Shown: positions 17,545 to 27,325 of the stretch, one piece after another
How the letters are laid out: each line of letters begins with the position of its first letter
How positions within the stretch are numbered: the stretch's first letter is position 1
NCBI GenBank assembly: GCA_019636845.1
Contig: JAHBWV010000001.1
Location: 1,798,001 to 1,862,000, forward strand
Origin: Phycisphaeraceae bacterium
Lineage (GTDB): Bacteria > Planctomycetota > Phycisphaerae > Phycisphaerales > UBA1924
DNA: 64,000 nucleotides
Direction of reading: 5' to 3'
Position numbers and translations under genes: made by a program
Notes under the pieces: model-generated
What the model was told of the DNA's origin: nothing
What the model saw: the letters and a program-made list of their open reading frames with translations, nothing else
Database searches by the model: none

Positions 17545-17931
17545 ATGCGAGCGATCAGGACCAAGGTCACGAGGATGGAGCGGGCGGCCCGCGTGAAGGA
17601 AGACGCCGCGCGGCGGGGCGACTGGCTGCTCAACCACCGCATGTGCGCGTGCATGGTGGCGCGCACCCCCGGCATCGAGCGAGTCCGCCCCGAGCACACG
17701 GACCCCGAGACGTTCAGGGACATTCAGGAGACGCTGGCTTGGGCGCGGGGAGACTACGCCGAGGCGGAGCGGCTGCACGCCCTCGATCCCAACAAGCATG
17801 TCCCGCCGCCGCCGGGCACGCCGTGGGAGGAGAGGATGCGGCTGGCGCGTGAAGCCCTCGATCGCTGCACGGACGAGGCACACGACAGCACGGAGCGGGT
17901 AAGGCGGGCGATTGAGGCAGCTCTGTCATAA
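17545..17931 (+). CDS. Hypothetical protein, 128 residues
   Basis: Starts at the ATG at 17545 with AAGGGGG upstream; the in-frame extension to 17416 has no start signal. The protein is highly charged and helical (MRAIRTKVTRMERAARVKED, then ETFRDIQETLAWARGDYAEA). It contains an HRMCACMVART stretch with two Cys and a Pro-rich turn (NKHVPPPPGTPWEER). It stands alone between a divergent membrane-protein gene and the type III methylase gene. No family is recognised. Codon use is like its neighbours. Confidence 0.55.
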   Translation: MRAIRTKVTRMERAARVKEDAARRGDWLLNHRMCACMVARTPGIERVRPEHTDPETFRDIQETLAWARGDYAEAERLHALDPNKHVPPPPGTPWEERMRLAREALDRCTDEAHDSTERVRRAIEAALS

Positions 17932-18123
17932 TCCCGCCGACCACCCTGCCGATCGTCCGAGCAGGCGGCTGCGAACCGCCGTAAACTCCGGCCCTGCCAC
18001 TGGCGGAGTCGCTATCCGTTCACGACTGTTCAGGGAGTTAGCCGCTTCAGGATTGGGATTGCAGCTCGTTACCTCAAGCATCTGAGTCGAAAGTCCAGAC
18101 GTTGACCCACCGGGAGAGAGCCC

Positions 18124-20250
18124 TTGTCTCGAGTTACCGAGTTGATCGCCAAGGCAAAGGCACAGAATCCGCAGCTCGGGGCCGATCTTGAGCGCGAGTT
18201 CCGGGCGCTGTCCTCGCGGCTTTCCTTCGGCCTGAACTTCGAGCGGCACCGCCCAGAGGCGGTGGAACTGCCGCAGCGCCCGGTGCGTCGCGGTGACAAG
18301 GTTCGCATCCTGCCGCCCCGCGGCTCGACCGCGAAGGGCGAACAGCGGCTGTGGGTCGTGGAGTCGCTCCACAAGGTGAAGAAGACTGCCGACTTGAGTC
18401 TGTTGGATGCGGCCAAACCGGAAACGCTGACCGTCGCCGTCGAGGATCTGGTCGTGGTCGCGGAGTTCCGTGACACGATCTACCCGGGCCTGATCTCGAC
18501 CGGAAAGGTCTCCCGCGGCGGAGACAAGCCGTGGCACACGGTCATCAACGCCGAGAACTACCACGCCCTGAAGGCACTCACTTGGACTCACCGCGGCAAG
18601 ATCGACGCTATCTATATCGACCCGCCGTACAACTCCGGCGCGCGAGACTGGAAGTACAACAACGACTACGTCGAGGGCGAAGACCTCTACCGCCACAGCA
18701 AGTGGCTGGCGATGATGGAGCGTCGCCTACTCATTGCCAAAGAGTTGCTCAACCCTGCCGACTCCGTATTGATCGTCACGATCGACGAGAAGGAGTATCT
18801 GCGTCTTGGGCTGCTACTGGAACAACTATTCCCTGAGGCGCGGATTCAGATGGTGAGCAGCCAAATCAATCCGGCGGTCGTTGCAAAGGCCAGTGGATTC
18901 GGTCGAGCAGACGAGTATGTGTTCTTCGTGATGATTGGCTCTGCGGGGCCACAGCGAGTACCGCTGGATAGAGAGTGGGTTTCAGCAAAGGGCAGGACGC
19001 ATACTGGCTCAGTTCGCTGGGACCTGCTGCGGCGATCTGGGACAAATGCGGCGAGAGAGGATCGCCCCGGATTGTTCTATCCAATCTACATCGATCCACT
19101 TGGGCCACGAATCGCTGAGGTTGGTGAGCCGGTGCCCGCCGGCAAGTCACAGCCGCGAGCAATCAAGGGCCTTGTCGCACTGCTGCCCATCCGCAAGGAC
19201 GGCAGTGAAGGAAACTGGCAGTGGTTTCCTGCGACTCTAAGAAAGCGAATGGCAGAAGGACGTGTGAGAATCGGCGGAAACAAGGAACGCGGCTTTACGG
19301 TTTACATCTTGAAGAACGGCGAATACGCAAAGGTCACTAGCGGCGAGTACTCACTAAGCGGCTACGACCAGAATGGCTCAATAGAGGTCGAGCAGCGCGA
19401 TGTCGATACCGTGCTCGCTCTTCCGGGCACGCAGTGGCGAATCAGCTCGCACGATGCCACGCAATACGGGACTCGCCTGCTCGCCAGTTTTCTACCTGGT
19501 CGAAAATTCCCGTTCCCAAAGTCCTTGTACGCTGTCGAAGACGCGCTTCGTTTCTTTGTCGCCGCCAAGCCGTCTTCCACCATCCTCGACTTCTTCTCTG
19601 GTTCCGGCACCACTGCCCACGCCGTCATGCGGCTCAACAAACTGGACGGCGGCAGACGCCAGTGCATCAGCGTCACGAACAACGAGGTGGCTGCCGATGA
19701 ACATAAGGTGCTACGGGAGCGAAACCTTCGCCCTGGGGACCCCGAGTGGGAAACCCTCGGCATCTGCGACCACATTACGAAGCCGCGCGTCCAAGCCGCG
19801 ATTACAGGCAAGACTCCCGAAGGCGACCCAATCAAGGGGGACTACAAGTTCACCGACGAGTTTCCGATGGCCGACGGCTTCGAGGAGAATGCGGAATTCT
19901 TCACGCTCACCTACGAGACGCCCGTCGGCGTGAGCTACCAGACCGCGTTCTCTCGCATCGCGCCCCTTCTGTGGCTGCGTGCGGGGAGCGTGGGGCGTCA
20001 CATCGACAAGTTGCCCGCCGCAGGATGGGATGTGGCCGATTCCTATGGCCTGCTGGTTGACCTGGACACCGCGACCGACTTCCTGAAGGCTGCACGCAAG
20101 GCGAAGGCGCTTCGCGTTGCGTTCATCGTCACCGACGACGAGCGACGCTTCCAGGCCTTGGCACGGCGTCTGCCTGAGGGCGTTGAGGCGGTCCGGTTGT
20201 ACGAGTCGTACCTGACCAACTTCGCGTTCGCCAACGGAGATGGCGCATGA
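18124..20250 (+). CDS. mod: Type III restriction-modification methyltransferase (Mod)
   Basis: A 708-residue adenine-specific DNA methyltransferase, the modification and recognition subunit of a type III system. Motif IV DPPY (166-169) precedes the SAM-binding motif DFFSGSGTT (about 487-495), the beta-class order of EcoP15I-type Mod. The region between them (about 230-480) is the expected target-recognition part and is the most divergent stretch, with somewhat lower GC between 18.9 and 19.5 kb. The start is a TTG at 18124 behind GGGAGAGAG. The stop overlaps the res start by ATGA, so the two subunits are coupled. No phase-variable repeat tract is visible. Confidence 0.9.
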   Translation: MSRVTELIAKAKAQNPQLGADLEREFRALSSRLSFGLNFERHRPEAVELPQRPVRRGDKVRILPPRGSTAKGEQRLWVVESLHKVKKTADLSLLDAAKPETLTVAVEDLVVVAEFRDTIYPGLISTGKVSRGGDKPWHTVINAENYHALKALTWTHRGKIDAIYIDPPYNSGARDWKYNNDYVEGEDLYRHSKWLAMMERRLLIAKELLNPADSVLIVTIDEKEYLRLGLLLEQLFPEARIQMVSSQINPAVVAKASGFGRADEYVFFVMIGSAGPQRVPLDREWVSAKGRTHTGSVRWDLLRRSGTNAAREDRPGLFYPIYIDPLGPRIAEVGEPVPAGKSQPRAIKGLVALLPIRKDGSEGNWQWFPATLRKRMAEGRVRIGGNKERGFTVYILKNGEYAKVTSGEYSLSGYDQNGSIEVEQRDVDTVLALPGTQWRISSHDATQYGTRLLASFLPGRKFPFPKSLYAVEDALRFFVAAKPSSTILDFFSGSGTTAHAVMRLNKLDGGRRQCISVTNNEVAADEHKVLRERNLRPGDPEWETLGICDHITKPRVQAAITGKTPEGDPIKGDYKFTDEFPMADGFEENAEFFTLTYETPVGVSYQTAFSRIAPLLWLRAGSVGRHIDKLPAAGWDVADSYGLLVDLDTATDFLKAARKAKALRVAFIVTDDERRFQALARRLPEGVEAVRLYESYLTNFAFANGDGA

Positions 20251-22817
20251 AGTTCACCCTCCACGGCTACCAGAACGATGCGGTTCGCGAAGTGTTGGCC
20301 AACCTGAAGAAGGCCCGCCGGCGCTGGCACCAGGACAAGGATCGCCATGCCTTCTCGCTGACGGCGGTGACCGGGGCGGGCAAGACCGTCATGGCCGCGG
20401 CGGTGTTCGAGGCGCTGTTTCACGGCGATGACGCGTTCGAGTTCGACCGCGATCCCGGTGCGGTCGTCATCTGGTTCAGTGACGACCCGTCGCTCAACGA
20501 ACAGACTCGCTTCCGGCTCATGGAGTCCTCCGATCGGCTGCGGCACACGGATCTGGTGGTCGTCGAAAACACCTTCAACAGGCCCAAGCTCGAGGCGGGG
20601 AAGATCTACTTCCTCAACACGCAGAAGCTGGGCAAGAAGAGCCTGCTCGTGCGCGGCTTCGACGGCGACGAGGACGGGACATTCCCCGAGATGCGCCCCG
20701 ATCTTCGGAGCCACACCATCTGGGACATCATCCGGAACACGATCGAGGACCCGGAACTGACGCTCTACATGGTTCTGGACGAGGCGCACCGGGGCATGGG
20801 GACGGAGAATCGCGAAAAGTCCACGATCGTGAAGCGGCTGATCAACGGCGAGAAAGGCGTGCCGGGCATTCCGGTCGTCTGGGGGATCTCGGCGACTGTG
20901 GAACGGTTCGACCGAGCAATGACGATCGCGGAGTCGCGCGGTCGCAGCACCTTGCCGCCTGTGACCGTCGATCCCGTGCTGGTGCAGAACTCCGGCCTGC
21001 TGAAGGACACGATCGTTCTGGACATCCCCGACGAGGCGGGCGACTTTGACACGGTGCTGGTCCGCCGCGCCACCGACAAGTTGCGCGAATCCACGGCGGG
21101 GTGGGCGGCCTATGCGGCGCAGCAGAACGCGGGCACGCCCGTGCTGCCGCTCATGGTGCTTCAGGTCCCCAATACCCCGAGCCACAATGACATCGGGCGC
21201 ACCCTTGAGACGATCTTCCAGCAGTGGCCTGAGCTCGGCGAGACCTGTGTCGCGCACGTTTTCGGTGAGCACACGACGCAGACCTTCGGGAAGTACTCCG
21301 TTCCCTACATCCAGCCGCAGCGAGTCCAGGATGACACGTGGGTCCGGATCTTGATCGCCAAAGACGCCATCAGCACTGGGTGGGACTGCCCGCGCGCTGA
21401 GGTGATGATCTCGTTCCGTCCCGCGCAGGACCGAACGTACATCGCGCAGCTCCTCGGCCGCATGGTCCGCACGCCACTCGCGAGGCGGATCCCCGGCAAT
21501 GACAGGCTCAACGCGGTGGACTGCTTGCTGCCGAAGTTTGACAAGGAAACGGTCGAGGATGTCGTTCGGGCGTTGCGAGAGGGAGGTGGGGATACACCCC
21601 CAACCGGGCGGATTCTCGTCAACCCCGTGGAGATGAAGCCGAACCCCGCTGTGCCGGATGCGGTGTGGCAGACGTTCATCTCGCTGCCTTCGCAAACTCG
21701 ACCGCAGCGAGGCGCGAAGCCCGCGGTGCGTCTGACGGCTCTGGCACACGAGTTGGCGTCCGATGGCCTACTCCCCGGGGCTGGCGGCAAGGCCCACGCT
21801 GCGATGCACAAGATGCTGGATGGCTTCGTGTCGAGCCATGCTCGAGCGTTTGAATCGAAGCGGGCACAGGTCATGACGGTCAATGGCCGCACGGTCATCG
21901 CCGACCTGCCAACCGGCATGCTGAGCGATGGGCACTTCCAGGTCGATGCTGACGACGCTGTCGTTGGGGACGCCTATCGCCGCACCGCTCGCATCATTAG
22001 CCCTGACATCGCACGCACCTACACGGTCGAGCGTGCCAAGCGAAAGCCGGAGGCCGAGGACGATCTTGAGGGCGCCCTCATCGAAGCACGAGAAGAGGTG
22101 GCCGCGCTCCACCTGATGGATAATCTGCAGGTCCTGTTTGATGCCGAGGCCAAGCGGCTTGCGGATCAGTGGTTTGCGGATCACCACGAGCGGATCAAGC
22201 GGCTCTCGGATGAACGCCAGGAGGCCTACAGGCAGATCGCGGCCCTCAGCACTGCGCCGCAAGACGTGGATCTGGTGCGTCCCGTCTCGCGATTCGAGCC
22301 CACGAGCGTTCGAGAGAACGACGTCGAGACCCCTATCCCCGCCTATCCAGATCACCTTCTCTGCGATGCGGACGGCAACTACCCCGCGGAACTGTTCACC
22401 TGGGAGAAGGCGGTTCTCGATGCGGAGATGGCGCGGCAGGGCTTCATGTTCTGGTACCGCAACCCTGATCGACCGAGCCAGGATTCACTGGGTATCGCGT
22501 ACACGATCGGCGAAGAGACGCAGATCCTCAGGCCGGACTTCATCTTCTTCGCAAAGCAGGGGAAGGACGTTGTTGCAGACATCGTCGATCCGCACGGATT
22601 CCACCTCGCTGACGCGCTGCCGAAAGTGCAGGGTCTTGCCCTGTTCGCGGAGAGGCACGCGCAGGCTTTCCGCCGAGTTGAAGCCGTCGCAGACATCGGC
22701 GCAGGCAAGCTTCGGGTGCTCGACTTGACCAAACCCGATGTTCGACGCGCGGTCTTGGCCGCGTCCAGTGCAGAGTCCCTGTACCGCGGTGCGTCGGCGA
22801 GCAACTACCCTGGCTGA
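20247..22817 (+). CDS. res: Type III restriction enzyme, helicase/nuclease subunit (Res)
   Basis: An 856-residue DEAD/DEAH superfamily-2 helicase. It shows a Q-like LHGYQ at 5-9, Walker A GAGKT (43-47), Walker B LDEAH near 176, motif III SAT near 216, and later motifs (STGWDCPRAEVMISF and AQLLGRMVRTP). The C-terminal part has a PD-(D/E)xK-like nuclease pattern (RPDFIFF...VVADIVDPHG near 760-780). The usual final Lys position reads Asp-Pro-His-Gly, so it may belong to a variant nuclease clade. It acts with Mod to cut unmodified DNA between head-to-head sites. ATGA overlap with mod. Confidence 0.88.
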   Translation: MKFTLHGYQNDAVREVLANLKKARRRWHQDKDRHAFSLTAVTGAGKTVMAAAVFEALFHGDDAFEFDRDPGAVVIWFSDDPSLNEQTRFRLMESSDRLRHTDLVVVENTFNRPKLEAGKIYFLNTQKLGKKSLLVRGFDGDEDGTFPEMRPDLRSHTIWDIIRNTIEDPELTLYMVLDEAHRGMGTENREKSTIVKRLINGEKGVPGIPVVWGISATVERFDRAMTIAESRGRSTLPPVTVDPVLVQNSGLLKDTIVLDIPDEAGDFDTVLVRRATDKLRESTAGWAAYAAQQNAGTPVLPLMVLQVPNTPSHNDIGRTLETIFQQWPELGETCVAHVFGEHTTQTFGKYSVPYIQPQRVQDDTWVRILIAKDAISTGWDCPRAEVMISFRPAQDRTYIAQLLGRMVRTPLARRIPGNDRLNAVDCLLPKFDKETVEDVVRALREGGGDTPPTGRILVNPVEMKPNPAVPDAVWQTFISLPSQTRPQRGAKPAVRLTALAHELASDGLLPGAGGKAHAAMHKMLDGFVSSHARAFESKRAQVMTVNGRTVIADLPTGMLSDGHFQVDADDAVVGDAYRRTARIISPDIARTYTVERAKRKPEAEDDLEGALIEAREEVAALHLMDNLQVLFDAEAKRLADQWFADHHERIKRLSDERQEAYRQIAALSTAPQDVDLVRPVSRFEPTSVRENDVETPIPAYPDHLLCDADGNYPAELFTWEKAVLDAEMARQGFMFWYRNPDRPSQDSLGIAYTIGEETQILRPDFIFFAKQGKDVVADIVDPHGFHLADALPKVQGLALFAERHAQAFRRVEAVADIGAGKLRVLDLTKPDVRRAVLAASSAESLYRGASASNYPG

Positions 22818-22929
22818 AGCCGTCAGACGGAACTGGACGGCGAACGCAGCCGTGAGTCGCGCTTTGTACCCGGAAACGATCCCCGACAATTAGTCGAACG
22901 GCGCCTCCCCCGAGTACCATCCATGTGCC

Positions 22930-24798
22930 ATGGATGACAAGAAACCTGAGCCGTCCGTGTTGGAACACAGCGCCACCGTCGAGCGGCAGGATTCATTGGC
23001 TGCGGTTCGTGCCGACATTGACCAAATGCGTGCTCAGCTCATCGAGCAAGAGCACCGCACACCCTATGTCGCGTTGAATGCCTATCGCTACTTCGGAAAG
23101 AAGTCCGCAAAGGGCGACGCCGCGATGAAGGCACTCTTTTGGCGAGTCTTTGCCCCGTATACCGCGGCAATGGTCTTCGCAGGCGGCGGCGGAATCATCG
23201 CGGGGGTGACGGCGTACATCGCCTACCAGCAGGTCCAGCGGCTGTCCCAACAGAATGAACTGATCGAACTGCAGGCGCAACTCGCCGCCATCGCCCGCCA
23301 AGCGGACCTAGAGCAGCAGTCCGCGGCACGAGCGTACGACGAGATAACACGCATCCTCGATCAGAATGCATCGGCAGGAGCGATCGTCGATGCGCTGGAC
23401 CGGCTGCCCGAGGCGATGGTCATGCCCGTGACTATTGTGGATCCGAGTTGGTCGCCGACTACGTCCGCCGACGGACGTGCTCGCTTTCGCACCATTCCAG
23501 ACACGAAGACCGTCTATCCGAATCTTGTTCCGCTGGCGCAGCGGCTGCTGACGTTTGCGAAGTCGGACCGACCTGCCAAGGACACTTACTGGAGTGATCA
23601 GGAGATCGGCTCGGTCAGCACGGGAATCGCCCTCGCGCTGCACCGCGTGGGCTTCGGCAACGCGGTGAGGATCCCGAAAGACGGGTGTGTTTGGCATTGC
23701 ATCTTCAACGAGAAAGGCCTGCCGCAGAACGACGCTGATGAGAAGGTGCACGCCTTTCGAGGCTCGCGTATCAGCAAGTCGGTCCTTGCCGAACGAGCGG
23801 GATCGGACCGATATGCCCAAGTGCGAGTCGTCGAAGGCAACAGCACCGCCGACTTACGCCACCTACGTCACGAGCAACTAGTCGGCGTTCAACTGCCCAT
23901 GCTGGCATTATCTAAAGTGAAACTGTGCAACGTGAACATGTCTGGTGCCAATCTTCAGAAAGCGGTGCTGAGGCAAGGTTGTTTTCGCGGGTCAGTCCTC
24001 TACGGTGCCGAACTTCAAGGTGCGATCCTAAACGATGCTAGACTTGACGGTGCACACTTGTCGAACGCCCAGCTTCAAGGTGCGTTCCTCTCGGCGTACC
24101 TCCGGGGTGCGAACCTCGTAGACGCTCAGCTCCAGGGCGCGGACCTCATGAACGCCCATCTACAGGGGGCGAACCTAAGGAAGGCTCAGCTTCAGGGAGC
24201 CAGCTTGAGCTCCGCCGATCTTCGCGGGGCTGATTTCACTTCTGCCGGCCTTTCGGGAGCGACGCTTGAGTTTGTCATTGATCCGACGACCGGTGTGCCT
24301 CATCGAGAACTGCCTGCGTTTCTGAGGTATCACTTCGGATCGCGAGCTCAGAGCCCTTTGGCAATCTCCCTTGACGTTCCCCCTGCGATATTGCACGAGG
24401 CGAAGTTCTACTCGATCGTCATTGTCCAGAGCCCCAAGCGACCCGACGAGGTCGAACAATGGGCATGGTGGCCTACGCATGAGGGCGCAGTAGCTGACTT
24501 GCGCCAGCGACTTGGCGATCGGGCAGAGGAGATGATCGCGACCCTTGTGGAGCGTCAAACGACCTTCACCTGTGCTTTGGTTGATGGAGTCATTCTCGAT
24601 CTGGACTCTCTCATCAGCCTCTACTCAGCCAACGCGACTGTTCCGCCGCTCGATCAGGCGTTTGCCACGGCCAATACGAACGTCGCGGCCGTTGCAGAGC
24701 GAACGATGAATCCGTACCGCTTCCCTTCGTGGGGCGATTTGCTGGCGCTCGCCCAGCACCAGGCCAGCGAGCGGGCGAACCCTAAGCCCTCTGAGTAA
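22930..24798 (+). CDS. Membrane-anchored pentapeptide-repeat protein
   Basis: A 622-residue protein with one membrane helix (about 75-100, AAMVFAGGGGIIAGVTAYIAY). A Gln/Leu-rich coiled coil (VQRLSQQNELIELQAQLAA) and a central alpha/beta stretch follow. Around residues 325-440 comes a run of A(D/N)LxxAxLxGA pentapeptide repeats forming a right-handed beta-helix. The last 180 residues are unassigned. There is no Cys or catalytic signature. Pentapeptide proteins can mimic DNA or act as structural platforms. It lies 112 bp behind the type III operon on the same strand, so a defence-associated or membrane effector role is a fair guess, not shown. Confidence 0.75.
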   Translation: MDDKKPEPSVLEHSATVERQDSLAAVRADIDQMRAQLIEQEHRTPYVALNAYRYFGKKSAKGDAAMKALFWRVFAPYTAAMVFAGGGGIIAGVTAYIAYQQVQRLSQQNELIELQAQLAAIARQADLEQQSAARAYDEITRILDQNASAGAIVDALDRLPEAMVMPVTIVDPSWSPTTSADGRARFRTIPDTKTVYPNLVPLAQRLLTFAKSDRPAKDTYWSDQEIGSVSTGIALALHRVGFGNAVRIPKDGCVWHCIFNEKGLPQNDADEKVHAFRGSRISKSVLAERAGSDRYAQVRVVEGNSTADLRHLRHEQLVGVQLPMLALSKVKLCNVNMSGANLQKAVLRQGCFRGSVLYGAELQGAILNDARLDGAHLSNAQLQGAFLSAYLRGANLVDAQLQGADLMNAHLQGANLRKAQLQGASLSSADLRGADFTSAGLSGATLEFVIDPTTGVPHRELPAFLRYHFGSRAQSPLAISLDVPPAILHEAKFYSIVIVQSPKRPDEVEQWAWWPTHEGAVADLRQRLGDRAEEMIATLVERQTTFTCALVDGVILDLDSLISLYSANATVPPLDQAFATANTNVAAVAERTMNPYRFPSWGDLLALAQHQASERANPKPSE

Positions 24799-24936
24799 TG
24801 CCTAGCCGCGAACGAACGGTGTCGAAGTCGCGCCTCCAAGCGGACGCTTCTGTTGTCGCCTCAAGGAAGCTGCCCCCGAACCAATCGGTCCGGGGGCGGT
24901 TGTGCGAACGAGGGTCTCACCGATCAGAACTCGAGA

Positions 24937-25089
24937 TCACTTCCCAGGCGGGTTGTTCCCGCGACCACCTCCTGACGGGTTGCCCGTTGTGCTGGGGCCG
25001 TTCGGCGGGCTGCCGCCTCCCTTGCCTCCGCTACCGCTGTTACCGCCTGAGTTGCCCTTGCCACCGCTGTTGCTGCCTGACTGTCCCAT
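24937..25089 (-). CDS. 50-residue Gly/Ser/Asn-rich small protein
   Basis: A short gene with ATG at 25089 and GGAGA seven bases upstream, ending TGA at 24937. Half the residues are Gly or Ser with regular Lys and Asn (GGKGNSGGNSGSGGKGGGS), and it has a Pro-rich tail. It has no hydrophobic segment. The clean ribosome-binding site and amino-acid pattern favour a real low-complexity protein over chance. Overlapping frames are Arg-rich and unconvincing. The function is unknown. Confidence 0.5.
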   Translation of the reverse strand: MGQSGSNSGGKGNSGGNSGSGGKGGGSPPNGPSTTGNPSGGGRGNNPPGK

Positions 25090-25207
25090 GATGGTCTCCA
25101 TTGTCGTCGGCCCGAGCAGGGTTGGCTCACGCAGCCATCGCTACGCAGACTTCGACGAACGCATCTTCGCTTCAACTTCCGCGTGATCAGCCGTGTGAGT
25201 TGGAGAA

Positions 25208-26980
25208 TCAACCGGTCGATGGGCGGAGCCAACGGTCATAGCTGCGCCGATCTCCGAGGCGCAGAGCCTCACGAGCAAGACGGCCACCCTCGACCTTGTC
25301 GCCCAGTGCAAACGCGCACTCCGCCGCAATGTGAGCGGCGAGGGCGCATGTCTTCTCGAGTTCCAGAGCTTGACGAGCCACGCGTCCCGCCGCGTCGAAC
25401 CGCTTCAGCCGATACAAGCTCAACGCGAGAGCGTACAAACAGTCCACCGATCCTTGCACCAGTGCGGCCGGGGCCGACTCAAGATATTGAACCGCGTTCT
25501 CTGGCCAGCCGCGGTGAAGATAGACCTTGGCGATCTCCGCCACGGGATACGCCCAGTCGGGCCGAAGTCGGCACGCGTGCGAGAGCTGCTCTATGGCTTC
25601 GTCGAGTCGCGGATCGTTCTTTGCCTGCCACAGCGCGATGCCGAGATGAAGGCGTGTCTCCGCACAGTCCGGTTCGAGCTCGACAGCTCGCCTCCACACC
25701 CCGATGGCTTTGGAGTACTCCCCGCGATCCATTAGTCCCTTTCCGATCCAAGCCAGTACGTCGGGAGTGCAGTTCCTGAGGAGACTTGGCTCCGGAAACG
25801 ATGGAGACGCACTCCAAAGCGCCCGCGGTGACATCGCAATGAGCAGTCCTTGGACGTGAAGAGACTCTCGGTCGGTCGACAAACCGGCGACGTTTCCCAT
25901 CTCATGATTCCAGAGCGCCTGCGCCGCGGATCTGTCTCCAATCACCTCAAAGCACTCTTGAATCCGAGCTGCAGGACCCTTCTCACCAGCCACCACAATG
26001 TCGTCGATCCAGAGCGGGCTGCTTTGGTGATTGAGCCAGTATCCAAACAAAGCCTTGCTGGCGTCGAGCCGGGTACTCATTCGCAAGGTAAGGACTTGGG
26101 TAACGAGCAGGGCCTCGCGCGGCAAAGGAAGTCTCGACTGCATATCCAATGAGAGTTGCACGAGACACATGAATGCACTGAACAGATCGATCAAGTGCGC
26201 CAGTTCCAAGTGAGGAGCGAGACTGACCCGAATGCTGATGAGGGACCATTGAAGGCGAAGCCAGCCGAGAAGTTCCCGTTCATCGTCAGCCGACCTTGCG
26301 AAGTGCTTCGCGAGGGCCCGCATGTTGGCGTCGCGGGGCACCGTCATCATGTCCATCCAGTCGTCAACCGTGGACTTCTCGACGCCGATAGAGCGGGCGA
26401 GTTCTTCCCGCGTGACATGGCGGGAGGCTCTCTGCATCATGCTCGATATGATCGCCTTCCCGGGTTTCTCATCGGTGACATGGATAACAAACCGGGGCCA
26501 GTCGCAGCCGCCCGTGAGTTGCAACAGAGCCGTCACGCGCAACGCAAGTTCAATCACAAGCTGACGACCGAGCACGTACGCTGCGAGAGAGGGATGAGGA
26601 TCGGGCCAGCCCATCGAGCCTTGCAAATAGATCGCGTCCCACTCAGACAACACGTGATGAAGGACATCGGCCAAGAACTCCTTGGCGTCCGGGGCCCTGC
26701 CAGAAGCGTCCATTGGCAGGGCAAACTTCGACAAGAGTCCAGCATCGAAAGCGGCATCGACTACCCACCGGCAAATGTCCCGCTGGCGAGGTTCAGCGAC
26801 CCACTCGCCACGGAAATACTCGCGGGCGGCCCGACCCAGCGACGGATCGCTGCCAATGTGCTTGGCAGCTCTTTCCCCGCCTACGTCGGGGTTGCCGAGG
26901 TCAAACGCCTTCACAAACACGCCAAGCAGCACCCCAGACTTCGGGCAGTTCCATGACCTGATTACCTGATTGCGTTCCAT
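25208..26980 (-). CDS. HTH and TPR repeat protein, unknown
   Basis: A 590-residue soluble protein. Near residues 190-215 an HTH-like segment (TREELARSIGVEKSTVDDWM) resembles Xre-type regulators, although it sits mid-protein. The last 180 residues are TPR units (YSKAIGVWRRAVELEPDCAE, LDEAIEQLSHACRLRPDWA, and a later RFDAAGRVARQALELEKT). The N-terminal half is all-helical and unassigned. TPR plus HTH layouts are common in regulators that sense protein partners. It lies between the type III island genes and a helicase-nuclease gene, transcribed away from the latter. A 610-bp gap separates their starts. Confidence 0.65.
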   Translation of the reverse strand: MERNQVIRSWNCPKSGVLLGVFVKAFDLGNPDVGGERAAKHIGSDPSLGRAAREYFRGEWVAEPRQRDICRWVVDAAFDAGLLSKFALPMDASGRAPDAKEFLADVLHHVLSEWDAIYLQGSMGWPDPHPSLAAYVLGRQLVIELALRVTALLQLTGGCDWPRFVIHVTDEKPGKAIISSMMQRASRHVTREELARSIGVEKSTVDDWMDMMTVPRDANMRALAKHFARSADDERELLGWLRLQWSLISIRVSLAPHLELAHLIDLFSAFMCLVQLSLDMQSRLPLPREALLVTQVLTLRMSTRLDASKALFGYWLNHQSSPLWIDDIVVAGEKGPAARIQECFEVIGDRSAAQALWNHEMGNVAGLSTDRESLHVQGLLIAMSPRALWSASPSFPEPSLLRNCTPDVLAWIGKGLMDRGEYSKAIGVWRRAVELEPDCAETRLHLGIALWQAKNDPRLDEAIEQLSHACRLRPDWAYPVAEIAKVYLHRGWPENAVQYLESAPAALVQGSVDCLYALALSLYRLKRFDAAGRVARQALELEKTCALAAHIAAECAFALGDKVEGGRLAREALRLGDRRSYDRWLRPSTG

Positions 26981-27287
26981 CAGTAGTCTCCTTAATCGAC
27001 TGCGTCATTCTGGGACACTCGCCTGAAAGGTCAGCCGTGCCGATTGGATAACGCTTGTTTGGAAGCGTGCTCTCAATGGGGAGGTCGGCGGACTTCCAAC
27101 TCACCTGTTAACCCAGAGCATACCGAACCGATGCCGTCCAGCGAGTCCGATTCGACGGTTTGAACCCGTTCCGATCGGGGAGTTACCGACGTCCTCGCGC
27201 CATTATCAAAGTGGGGCGAGGGCGTTTTGGTTTACGGGCCTGGCGTTTGGGCGGCCCCAAGCCGCGGCAGCGAGGACGCGCGGAAAG

Positions 27288-27325
27288 TCCCGTCAGAAAC
27301 GGACGTTTCCGAGTCCGGGACGGGA
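27288..27325. other. Nested stem-loop
   Basis: Outer arms TCCCGTC (27288-27294) and GACGGGA (27319-27325) enclose an inner perfect hairpin GAAAC-GGAC-GTTTC (27296-27309). There is no T-run on either side, so it is not a typical intrinsic terminator. It lies about 265 bp ahead of the helicase-nuclease start and could be an operator or part of a leader RNA. Confidence 0.4.

Noticed and set aside
20043..21749. 568-codon frame antisense to mod and res
   Set aside because: Arg/His/Asp-rich image of the type III genes on the opposite strand.
24902..25232. Two overlapping frames of about 95-100 codons on both strands over the Gly-rich small gene
   Set aside because: They lack ribosome-binding sites and read as Arg/Cys/Pro strings; the 50-codon Gly/Ser frame has the better start.
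110..27115. GTTAAC words near 119, 2003, 2052 and 27108 as attachment sites
   Set aside because: The shared core is only 6-8 bp and flanking bases differ, so chance is sufficient.
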